Origin: Ignavibacteriota bacterium
GTDB taxonomy: Bacteria; Bacteroidota; Ignavibacteria; SZUA-365
DNA: 64,000 nt
Assembly: GCA_016218045.1 (NCBI GenBank)
Contig: JACRFB010000018.1
Coordinates: 25,619 to 89,618, forward strand
Reading direction: 5' to 3'
Both the position numbers and the translations under genes were made by a program. Positions within the stretch are counted from its first letter, which is position 1, and each line of letters begins with the position of its first letter. Positions 52,821-60,360 of the stretch are shown piece after piece. Under the pieces are notes generated by a model that saw only the letters and a list, made by a program, of their open reading frames with translations, made no database searches and was not told the DNA's origin.

Positions 52821-53054
52821 ACGTGTAACGTGGATACGCGTAACGTATTAACAGGAGGAACGGAGGTAACGGAGGTTTTATAAACGCGCGGCGCAGCGCT
52901 GTGCTGTTGCACGTCGTGCCGTTCCCGCGGGCCTTGGGGGGAGTTACGTGGATACGTGTCACATAATCACAGGAGGAACGGAGGTAACGAAGGTTTAATA
53001 AACGCGCGGCAGTGCTCCACTGTTGCACGTCGTGCCGTTCCCGCGGGCCGGGCG
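52821..53054. repeat. ~112-bp direct repeat, two units (CACAGGAGGAACGGAGG family)
   Basis: Units at ~52821-52937 and ~52943-53054 share the order ACGTGTAACGTGGATACG, ACAGGAGGAACGGAGGTAAC, TTATAAACGCGCGGC, TGTTGCACGTCGTGCC and GTTCCCGCGGGCC. The ACAGGAGGAACGGAGG core is the reverse complement of the tract ending the elements at 39641-39745 and 42350-42468. Confidence 0.85.
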
Positions 53055-53062
53055 CAGTAGGC

Positions 53063-53254
53063 ACGTGTTACGTGGATACGTGTAACGTGTAACGTCTTCT
53101 ACCTTGCTACCTTGCTGCCTTCCACGCCCAGTAGATCCGTTTCCCGTGGGAACGGAAGACGTGTAACGTGGATACGTGTTACGTGTAACGTCTTCTACTT
53201 TGCTACCTTGCTACTTTCCACGCCCAGTAGATCCGTTTCCCGTGGGAACGTAAA
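53063..53254. repeat. 96-bp direct repeat, two units (GTGTAACG / TTGCTAC words)
   Basis: Units 53063-53158 and 53159-53254 are nearly identical. Each has ACGTGTTACGTGGATACGTG, TCTTCTACCTTGCTACCTTG, CCTTCCACGCCCAGTAGATC and a small hairpin CCGTTTCCCGTGGGAACGG. The first half matches the spacer before arsM (41470-41522). The block abuts the stop codon of the lyase gene at 53275. Confidence 0.9.
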
Positions 53255-53274
53255 ACGAATAACGTAACCTCATG

Positions 53275-54798
53275 CTAGCCGAGCGATCCCACCGCTGCCT
53301 CAACGGCGTCGAGGATTTCGCAGGAGCGGACGACGTGCTGCATAGTGGTGTGGTCGGGGTAGAGGGGGCGGTCGGTGTCGAGGTGGGCGACGTGGCGGCG
53401 GACGATGGCTTTGGCGGCGCGGACGCCGAGGCCGGGCGTGAAGTCGCGGAAGTCGAGGGCCTGCGCGGCGGCGATGAACTCGATGCCGAGCACGCCGCAG
53501 GCGTTGTCGACGATCTGTGCGTTTTTGATGGCGGTGTTCATGCCCATCGAGACGAAGTCCTCCTGGTCGGCCGCGGCGGGGATGGACTGTATCGACGCGG
53601 GCGCGGAGAGTATGCGCTGCTCGACGATGAGGGAATCGGCGGTGTACTGGCTGAGCATGAGGCCCGAGAACATGCCCGCGCCCTTTGTGAGGAAGGCGGG
53701 GAGTCCGACGCTGAGCGCGGGATTGAGCAGGCGGTTGAGGCGGCGCTCCGAGAGCACACACACCATGGTCATCGCCGCGCCGGCCATGTCCATCGGCAGC
53801 GCCACGGGTGTGCCCTGGAAGTTGGCGCCGGTCAGGGTCAGATTCGATTCGGGCAGGAATATCGGATTGTCGCCCACGCCGTTGAGTTCGATCTCGACCT
53901 GTTTCCACGCATGCGCGATGGCGTCGTGTGCGGCGCCTATCACCTGCGGCGTCGAACGCATCGAGTAGGCGTCCTGCACCTTTGTCTTGATCTTGCCGGT
54001 CTGCAGATCGCTGCCCTCGATACACTTGCGTATCGCGGCCGCGCTGCGCACCGCGCCCGCAAAGCCGCGCAGCTCGTGCAGGCGCGTGTCGTAGGGTTTG
54101 AGGTTGGCCAGCAGACCCTCGAGCGACATCGCCGTGGCGATCTCGGCCTGTTTCAGCAGGCGGTTCATGTCGTACAGATGTATGGCGCTCATCGCGGTGA
54201 GCAGGTTCGAGCCGTTGATGGTTGCGAGTCCGTCGCGCGCGTGTAAGCCGGGAATGGGGATGCCCGCGCGCTCCATCGCCACACGCGACGGCAGGCGCTC
54301 GCCCTTGTACCAGGCCTCGCCTTCACCCATCATCAGCAGCGCCACCTGCGACATCGGCGCAAGGTCGCCGCAGGCGCCCACGGATCCCTTCTGGCACACC
54401 ACCGGCGTCACACCGGCGTTTAACAGCGCCACCAGCGTCTCGGTGATCTCGGGCCGGCAGCCCGAGTTGCCGTGTGCGTGCACGTTGATACGTCCGGCCA
54501 TGGCGCCGCGCACGTATTCGATGGGCGCGGGTTCGCCGATGCCCGCGGCGTGATTGTAGATGAGGTATTTCTGGAACTCCTGCACCTGCTCGTCGTTGAG
54601 CACAATCTCCGAGAATTCCCCGATGCCCGTGTTGATGCCGTACATGATTTCGTGTGCCTCGATCTTGGCATCCAGCATGGCGCGGCAGGCGGCGATGCGT
54701 CCGCGCGCGGCGGTATCGAGCACTACTTCTTCATTGTGACGCGCGATGGCGACGAGCTGGTCGATCGTGAGATGGGAACCGTCGATGACGATGGACAT
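53275..54798 (-). CDS. hutH: Histidine/aromatic amino-acid ammonia-lyase with Ala-Cys-Gly MIO site
   Basis: A 507-residue MIO-type lyase that deaminates an aromatic amino acid or histidine non-oxidatively (urocanate plus ammonia if HutH). Conserved features are Y53 in IMYGINTGIGE, YNHAAGIGEP (His as in HutH-like enzymes), NSGCRPEITE, GVGDNPIF, and the C-terminal QEDFVSMGMNTA. The cofactor triad reads A142-C143-G144 (KGSVGACGDLAPM) instead of Ala-Ser-Gly. No other hut gene is nearby, so substrate is uncertain; tyrosine or phenylalanine lyase/aminomutase is possible. The start codon is preceded by GGAAAGCACCT. Confidence 0.85.
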   Translation of the reverse strand: MSIVIDGSHLTIDQLVAIARHNEEVVLDTAARGRIAACRAMLDAKIEAHEIMYGINTGIGEFSEIVLNDEQVQEFQKYLIYNHAAGIGEPAPIEYVRGAMAGRINVHAHGNSGCRPEITETLVALLNAGVTPVVCQKGSVGACGDLAPMSQVALLMMGEGEAWYKGERLPSRVAMERAGIPIPGLHARDGLATINGSNLLTAMSAIHLYDMNRLLKQAEIATAMSLEGLLANLKPYDTRLHELRGFAGAVRSAAAIRKCIEGSDLQTGKIKTKVQDAYSMRSTPQVIGAAHDAIAHAWKQVEIELNGVGDNPIFLPESNLTLTGANFQGTPVALPMDMAGAAMTMVCVLSERRLNRLLNPALSVGLPAFLTKGAGMFSGLMLSQYTADSLIVEQRILSAPASIQSIPAAADQEDFVSMGMNTAIKNAQIVDNACGVLGIEFIAAAQALDFRDFTPGLGVRAAKAIVRRHVAHLDTDRPLYPDHTTMQHVVRSCEILDAVEAAVGSLG

Positions 54799-54924
54799 AG
54801 GTGCTTTCCTGTGTAGTGTGGAGGAGGGGGTCCAGAGGAATGGTGTTCAAATATTGCGGCAATTTCGTTATCCACCAAACTGCGTATGAACGCTCCCACG
54901 CTCGCAGGATCCACTGTGTGTCTC

Positions 54925-54957
54925 CTTCTTTCTTTTGTACGGAACAAAAGAAAGAAG
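54925..54957. repeat. Perfect 14-bp hairpin
   Basis: CTTCTTTCTTTTGT-ACGGA-ACAAAAGAAAGAAG forms a perfect stem with a 5-nt loop, followed by CAAAGAAAAATCCGCGG. It may be a dispersed intergenic hairpin family; only one copy is seen here. Confidence 0.8.
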
Positions 54958-55198
54958 CAAAGAAAAATCCGCGGCTTCGGAAAATTCCGGCCAAAATCTC
55001 GCGTCGGCTCGCGGCGGATGCAAACTCGTCCCGATCCTCCTGCGTCGGATCGGTCCTCAAACAGGCATCCGCCTTGTGCTCGCCTCTCGCGGATTTTGTC
55101 TCGTAATTTTCCTAATGCCGATTTTGGGTCTGCACAAAGCGGTGCGCTGGGCGGTAGGCCGTGAGGTTGTGGCCGTGTGTGTTTTGTTGCAAGGTGGA

Positions 55199-55264
55199 CA
55201 TGTAGCAAAGTGAACCTGTCACACGTGCCACCGCTTTCGACTTTGCTACCTTGCTACTTTCCAC
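55199..55264. repeat. TTGCTAC-word repeat (dispersed family)
   Basis: TGTAGCAAAGTG (55200-55212) and its inverted, extended form CTTTGCTACCTTGCTACTTT then CCAC (55241-55264) repeat the words seen at 3602-3706, 41486-41522 and 53097-53221. Confidence 0.7.
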
Positions 55265-55334
55265 ACATCGCAGACCGTGCACACGTGGTATGTACACACG
55301 TTCATACGATCAATTACATGTCACGTTTGCAATG

Positions 55335-56144
55335 TTAGCGCAGAAGGATGAAGGTCCGATTCAGTGGCGCGTGTTTGCCGGCAATCGAGAGGTTGTATAT
55401 CCCTGCCGGAAAGGTATCGAGCCGTGCTTCATCAAGGGTGAAGGTGGTGATGCCGGCTGAAATATCCTTCACGGTTTGGTACACCACTCGTCCGAGTTGA
55501 TCGACCATGCTGACGGTCGCTTGGTAGTGGGTGTCGGATGACACGGAAACGAGACTCCCGCTCCGCACCGGATTGGGGAAGATATGCATGTCGGGCGATG
55601 CTGCGACGTGGTGTTCCACGCCGGTGGGCGCAAACGTTATACGCACGCTGTCCATCACGACGGGTGTCACCGGCCTGCTATTCACCACCGGGACGTTGCC
55701 TATTGCCTGGACCACGGAGAAATTTGTGATGACGGTACCGAACGCGGTGTAATTCGCATCGAGACGTGTGTTGTCCACAAGATTGATATAAAACTGGCTG
55801 GTGGCGGTATTTGGCCCGGAGGTCGCCATGCCGAGCGTCTTCTGCACGTTGCTGAACGGTGGAATCAATTCGTCTGGAATTGTCACACCCGACCCTCCTG
55901 ATCCGGTGCCGGTCGGATCTCCGCCTTGTATCACGAACCCCTTCACAACGCGGTGGAAGATGATTCCATCATAGAACTTCGCCTTGACCAGGCCCAGGAA
56001 ATTCGAGGTGGTAATCGGGCGCTTCGCCTCTTCCATGCTCGCAACAAAATTTCCCATCGTGGTGTAGAAGGTCACCTGGGTCTGCGCCTGGGCGATCACC
56101 GTGAAAAGTGAGAAGGAGAGCGAGAAAAGGAGTCGTGCTTTCAT
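55335..56144 (-). CDS. Secreted cyclophilin-type peptidyl-prolyl isomerase with T9SS sorting domain
   Basis: A 269-residue exported protein (signal peptide MKARLLFSLSFSLFTVIAQA). Residues ~22-180 are a cyclophilin: VTFYTTMGNFVASM, TTSNFLGLVKAKFYDGIIFH, HRVVKGFVIQGGDPTGTGSGG (catalytic Arg in FHRV), GMATSGPNTATSQFYINL and TAFGTVI. The last ~75 residues (MHIFPNPVRSGSLVSVS ... FPAGIYNLSIAGKHAP ... RTFILLR) are a T9SS type A domain. The isomerase is thus probably displayed outside the cell, perhaps to fold other T9SS cargo. Confidence 0.88.
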   Translation of the reverse strand: MKARLLFSLSFSLFTVIAQAQTQVTFYTTMGNFVASMEEAKRPITTSNFLGLVKAKFYDGIIFHRVVKGFVIQGGDPTGTGSGGSGVTIPDELIPPFSNVQKTLGMATSGPNTATSQFYINLVDNTRLDANYTAFGTVITNFSVVQAIGNVPVVNSRPVTPVVMDSVRITFAPTGVEHHVAASPDMHIFPNPVRSGSLVSVSSDTHYQATVSMVDQLGRVVYQTVKDISAGITTFTLDEARLDTFPAGIYNLSIAGKHAPLNRTFILLR

Positions 56145-56235
56145 GACGGTCGCCGTGTTATTGATCCAGGTACATCACAAGGTAAACTTCGGCGTTGTCC
56201 TTTTCAACACGACTCCGGCCATCCCCGGCCTCGTC

Positions 56236-56928
56236 TCAGAGGGCGATCAGATACGCGTAACTGATTCCGAAGAAGAAAGGTCTGTCTGTGCCGCGAGAGG
56301 ACAGTTCAGACGTTGGGTACGAGTCATCCCACGAAACGGAGCGTGTCACGGCAAAACGGGCATACAGTTCTATCATGGAGGGGTGGATACGGAAGATAAA
56401 GGAGACGAACACATGTATGGCGTCCACCCAATTCGAAGTGGACCAGCGCGCACGGGAGAGACCATGGTCTATAAGTGGATACGTGTCGGTGAGTGGTTTG
56501 ACGATGGATATTCCCGCCGACAGCGCCGGGCCAAGTTCGGGGATGCGCCCTCGTTCGTTAAAATCGACAAACAGATTCATATCCAGCAGAAAAAATGGCT
56601 CGTTGGCGCGCGAACTGTTATACAGTGAGAAATCGGGAGACATCCCCGTGGACACACGCCAGTATGTGCCCAGCCCGGAGAGCAGAGGGATCCGTCCGAC
56701 ATACCCCACGGTAAGAAATGGACGCGGTGCCAACACGTCCGCATACGACGGTGCACCAAACGTCATCACTCCCGCCTGGAGCTGCAGCCAATACGCGGAT
56801 TCATCGACGTCCGCGGTTGCCGTCTCTCGTACCTGCGCATGTAATTCTCCGGATAGAAGCAGGCAAGCAAGCAGGGCGAAGAGATACGTGACGATGCTGG
56901 GTGAGTTGGTGAACTTTGACGTCTTCAT
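56236..56928 (-). CDS. Small outer-membrane-like exported protein
   Basis: A 230-residue exported protein; the start at 56928 follows GGGAGGGCTTGCCA and gives signal MKTSKFTNSPSIVTYLFALL ending near LHAQ. The rest shows alternating beta pattern (FLTVGYVGRIPLL, FFLLDMNLFVDFN, SMIELYARFAVTRSV, FFFGISYAYLIAL), suggesting an eight-stranded barrel. The family is not recognised. It is the last GC-rich gene before the AT-rich island. Confidence 0.65.
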   Translation of the reverse strand: MKTSKFTNSPSIVTYLFALLACLLLSGELHAQVRETATADVDESAYWLQLQAGVMTFGAPSYADVLAPRPFLTVGYVGRIPLLSGLGTYWRVSTGMSPDFSLYNSSRANEPFFLLDMNLFVDFNERGRIPELGPALSAGISIVKPLTDTYPLIDHGLSRARWSTSNWVDAIHVFVSFIFRIHPSMIELYARFAVTRSVSWDDSYPTSELSSRGTDRPFFFGISYAYLIAL

Positions 56929-57224
56929 TGGCAAGCCCTCCCTCTGTCGGTGACGGGAATATGCGGAAAATCTCTTCTTCTTGCCGGATCGGTTTTCGGG
57001 GGAGAAGTCCGCCACCCGGTCCAGTCCTCCATAGTGAGGTAAATATGGAGTTGGTTCTTGTCGCACCGATATTGACAGGAAGGGGTCTAGACCACCTTGG
57101 AACTGCGGTTGCTTGAATATTAGGATATTAGTACGTTGCAAACAAAGTTAGATGTACGGGCTGAAAAGAAGTGGAGAAGAGCAGATGCGGATGAGAAGCT
57201 GCCATAGATCATGCCAGAAAAAGG
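56929..57224. other. Junction spacer between GC-rich backbone and AT-rich island
   Basis: About 300 bp in which composition shifts. The left part is the leader of the minus-strand gene. From ~57115 the DNA is AT-rich, with a short direct repeat (ATATTAGGATATTAG at 57117-57131). The TIR gene promoter should lie here, but no clear consensus was found. Confidence 0.4.
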
Positions 57225-58628
57225 TTGAATGAGAAAGTGAAGCCTACAGCTAAAATACGAGACACGATATTCATTGGCCATGCCAATCCTGAAGACAATG
57301 AATTTACTTTATGGTTGTATGGTAAATTAAAAAACGAAGGATATAGTGTCGAGTGTGACCTCACTTGGCTAAAAGGTGGCGAAGCTGATTACTGGCAAGT
57401 TTTGCAGGACGTACTCGAAAATAAGACATGTAAGTACCTACTAGTTCTCTCCAAGGATACATTTACAAAACAAGGGGTAATAGACGAATGGGAACAAACC
57501 AAAGTAATCGGAAGACGGTTAAAATTATCAGATTTTGTAATGGTGCTTAAAATAGACGATGTGAATTTTGATGTAAGAATAGGTGTAAATGTTAAAAATC
57601 ATTTTAGATTTGATGAATCGTGGGCAAAGGCTCTGAAAAAACTATTATTCAAGCTTCATAATGATAATGTCCCGCGGAATGAAAAAAGACCGCTCTCAGT
57701 TGATGATTGGATAAAAAACAGATATTCAACCGACTCGTATATTTATAAAAGGTACGAGGTTCTGTATTCGAACTGGCTCGCAATTATAAATACGCCAAAG
57801 CGGTATTATGTGTATGAATATTCGAATGCCAATCAGGTTGAAGCAGTGCTCGACGAAATACATGAGTATCCTGCAGTAAAGCATGATAAATATCTAATAA
57901 CGTTCTTAAGCGACGTGCCTTCATTCAGCCGGGAGCATGGTTTTGATATCCCGTATTCAAAGCGAACCATAGTTGATAGCGTGTCAATATTCAACAATAT
58001 TGACTACACAGACTTTCCAGTGCTCGCTGATCGAAAGAGATTTTTTGTGCGTCTGTTAAATGTTGCTTTCGAAATGTTTGTTGAATCCTTAGGTCTTGCT
58101 TCTGTAATAATGTCAGGAAATAAGAAATGTTACCTGTACCTGGACAACCAGCTTGTAGGCAACAAGGTACACTTTGAATACGAAGGGAAGCAGACATGGA
58201 AACAGCTTGTGGGAACATTTTATAAGGCGAAATGGCATTATGGAATGAGTTGTAAAGCCATGTTATACCCTCAACTTTGTTATGTTATGAACGCACACCT
58301 GTTGTTCTCGGACGAAGGCAAGAAGATTTGGAATGACTCAAAAAAACTTCATCGTGCGAGACGATCTAAGGGGAAAGCATTCTTCAACGCAGACTGGCGG
58401 ATGTTGATGCTTGCATTCTTGAATAGCCTAGCTGATGAGGGCAATGAAATACACATACCATTGACACCGAAATACACTTTGAAACTGTCATCATGCACGA
58501 TGATGTTCGAATCAACATGGGGTTTTGACGATCCCAAGCAGTACGCCAGATTAGTGCCGCTAGACTATTATGATAACAGTGCAGATGAAGCAGGGAAGGA
58601 AGAAAACGATGAATGCGAAGATGAATAA
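57225..58628 (+). CDS. TIR-APAZ protein of a SPARTA defence system
   Basis: A 467-residue two-domain protein. Residues ~12-120 are a TIR domain (RDTIFIGHANPEDNEF, LYGKLKNEGYSVECDLTWL, GGEADYWQVLQDVLENKT, YLLVLSKDTF); the catalytic Glu is probably E53 or E65. The rest (~170-450) has the size and position of the APAZ domain that binds short Argonautes. It ends in an acidic tail (NSADEAGKEENDECEDE), which known SPARTA complexes use for autoinhibition. Family knowledge: with short pAgo it senses guide-bound target DNA, oligomerises and hydrolyses NAD(P)+, killing the invaded cell. The frame has no upstream ATG, so TTG at 57225 (after AAAAAGG) or GTG at 57237 must start it. AT-rich codons indicate transfer. 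Confidence 0.88.
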   Translation: MNEKVKPTAKIRDTIFIGHANPEDNEFTLWLYGKLKNEGYSVECDLTWLKGGEADYWQVLQDVLENKTCKYLLVLSKDTFTKQGVIDEWEQTKVIGRRLKLSDFVMVLKIDDVNFDVRIGVNVKNHFRFDESWAKALKKLLFKLHNDNVPRNEKRPLSVDDWIKNRYSTDSYIYKRYEVLYSNWLAIINTPKRYYVYEYSNANQVEAVLDEIHEYPAVKHDKYLITFLSDVPSFSREHGFDIPYSKRTIVDSVSIFNNIDYTDFPVLADRKRFFVRLLNVAFEMFVESLGLASVIMSGNKKCYLYLDNQLVGNKVHFEYEGKQTWKQLVGTFYKAKWHYGMSCKAMLYPQLCYVMNAHLLFSDEGKKIWNDSKKLHRARRSKGKAFFNADWRMLMLAFLNSLADEGNEIHIPLTPKYTLKLSSCTMMFESTWGFDDPKQYARLVPLDYYDNSADEAGKEENDECEDE

Positions 58629-60147
58629 ACCTAACGCGAATCGTTTGCAAGTCCTCCATCTCAAAGAACCAAAACTGCGATTCGGCTATAACCAAGAAGC
58701 AGAAGACCCGAGAGATGGCCTCACTTTGTTTGGGCCTTACGATAAAGGCTGTATAGATAGTTTCACTGTTGGAATCATTGGAACGGCGGACGGTGTCAGG
58801 CGTTGCAAGGCGTGGCTAAGAAAAATCGCTAAACCAATTTATCATCCAGTTCATGATATTGCTAAGCCGTTTTTTCCCGGATTTGAGGAGGTCTTTGGTA
58901 TAACGATTAATACACTTGCGATACCTGAACTTAAGGTCGATGAAAACAAATTAGAAACATTCTACCGTTACGATGACCCTCATGTAAGGGTCGGCTCGAT
59001 AGTAGATCTGTACGTTGACAAGCTGCTTACGTACATCAAAGAAGGCGAACGTACGCCAAAGTTGTGGTTTGTTGTAATTCCTGATATTGTCTACACTCTG
59101 TGTCGGCCAAAGAGCTCTAATCTATCGGAGAACTTAATTCGTGTCGGGATCTCTGATGAGTATACGCGGCAAATTGAAGGAATGTTTGAAAATGAGGAAT
59201 ACAAACGATGGAGAATTAATTACTACTACGAGAATCACTTTCATAATCAGCTAAAAATTAAATTGCTCAAGCATCGCCTCTTGACTCAGATCGTCAGAGA
59301 AATGACAATTGCATTCCACGAGTATTCGAATCTGACTGAAGCAAAAAGAACCGAAAGAAGAAAGCACGAGACGGCAATAGCATGGAATATGGCCACAGCT
59401 ATGTACTACAAGGCTGGAGGACTACCTTGGAAATTGGGAAGAATACGGAAGGATGTGTGCTATATAGGACTATCGTTTAAACAAGACAAAAATAATAAAA
59501 ATGAACGATATGCATGTTGTGCCGCGCAGTTGTTTCTCGACTCAGGAGATGGGACTGTGTTTAGAGGTCGTGTTGGCCCATATTATAACCCTTTAACACG
59601 TGAATACCACCTTACTAGAGAAAAAGCATGTGAATTACTAAAATCGGTATTAGATACCTTTCGATCGACGAATGAAGGGAGAATGCCTCGTCAGATCTTT
59701 ATTCATGGTAAAATACAATTCGAGGATGAAGAGTGGTCTGGGTTTGAAGACGCGTCCTGTGGCAAGGTTCAATTAGTTGGTGTTCGAATCAGGCAAGAAA
59801 GAGTATTCAAACTATTTAGGTCGAGCACGTTTCCAATTATGAGAGGCTCCTGTTACGTAAACGGGAAGCGCACTGCTTATCTGTGGACAAAAGGATTCAT
59901 CCCGCGACTACAATCTATACTCGGCTTAGAAACACCAAACCCGCTTAGCATTCAGTTGGTTCGTGGTAGCGAGGACATTGTTACTGTTTGTAATGATATT
60001 CTTTCACTTACAAAGCTAAATTACAATTCATGCGTCTATTGTGATGGTACACCGGTAACTCTGAAATTTGCTGATGCAATTGGTGAAATCCTTACCGCTG
60101 GTCCAGAGGAAAATCTTGAAATACTGCCGTTTATGTATTACATATAA
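58609..60147 (+). CDS. Short prokaryotic Argonaute (MID-PIWI) of a SPARTA system
   Basis: A 512-residue short pAgo with MID and PIWI but no N/PAZ domains. The PIWI region starts ~280 with VCYIGLSFKQ, where the first catalytic Asp is replaced (S289). It continues through FRGRVGPYYNP, PRQIFIHGKIQFEDEEWSG, VQLVGVRIRQERVFKLF, AYLWTKGFIPRLQS and the C-terminal TLKFADAIGEILTAGPEE. It should therefore bind a guide and target without cutting. The start at 58609 is backed by GGAAGGAAG upstream and overlaps the TIR-APAZ stop by 20 nt; ATGs at 58570 and 58621 are alternatives. The partner encoded just upstream supplies the NADase effector. Confidence 0.9.
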   Translation: MNAKMNKPNANRLQVLHLKEPKLRFGYNQEAEDPRDGLTLFGPYDKGCIDSFTVGIIGTADGVRRCKAWLRKIAKPIYHPVHDIAKPFFPGFEEVFGITINTLAIPELKVDENKLETFYRYDDPHVRVGSIVDLYVDKLLTYIKEGERTPKLWFVVIPDIVYTLCRPKSSNLSENLIRVGISDEYTRQIEGMFENEEYKRWRINYYYENHFHNQLKIKLLKHRLLTQIVREMTIAFHEYSNLTEAKRTERRKHETAIAWNMATAMYYKAGGLPWKLGRIRKDVCYIGLSFKQDKNNKNERYACCAAQLFLDSGDGTVFRGRVGPYYNPLTREYHLTREKACELLKSVLDTFRSTNEGRMPRQIFIHGKIQFEDEEWSGFEDASCGKVQLVGVRIRQERVFKLFRSSTFPIMRGSCYVNGKRTAYLWTKGFIPRLQSILGLETPNPLSIQLVRGSEDIVTVCNDILSLTKLNYNSCVYCDGTPVTLKFADAIGEILTAGPEENLEILPFMYYI

Positions 60148-60360
60148 CTATTCTTCCAGATTGTGTAATATATATGGTCAGAAGACGAGTGCAAGCCTAG
60201 TCGAGTGAATTAGACATTCAGAGCGAACATAGCTAAAGCGACAAAGAAAATATACGCCACAAAATATGTACAATGTATGGTGTGAAAATCACTATCCAAG
60301 GGCCTGTCTTTCCCAACCTATTAACAGGTTCGATAATGGTAGTCACTAGGTCGATTGAGT

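Larger units (their letters stand above)
54799..55334. other. Non-coding spacer with hairpin and word repeats
   Basis: 536 bp between the lyase start and the cyclophilin stop. It holds a long purine/pyrimidine hairpin (54925-54957), a GC-rich stretch with CGGAAAATTCCGG-type small stems (~54977-54990), and TTGCTAC words near 55239. No convincing gene was found on either strand. Confidence 0.5.
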
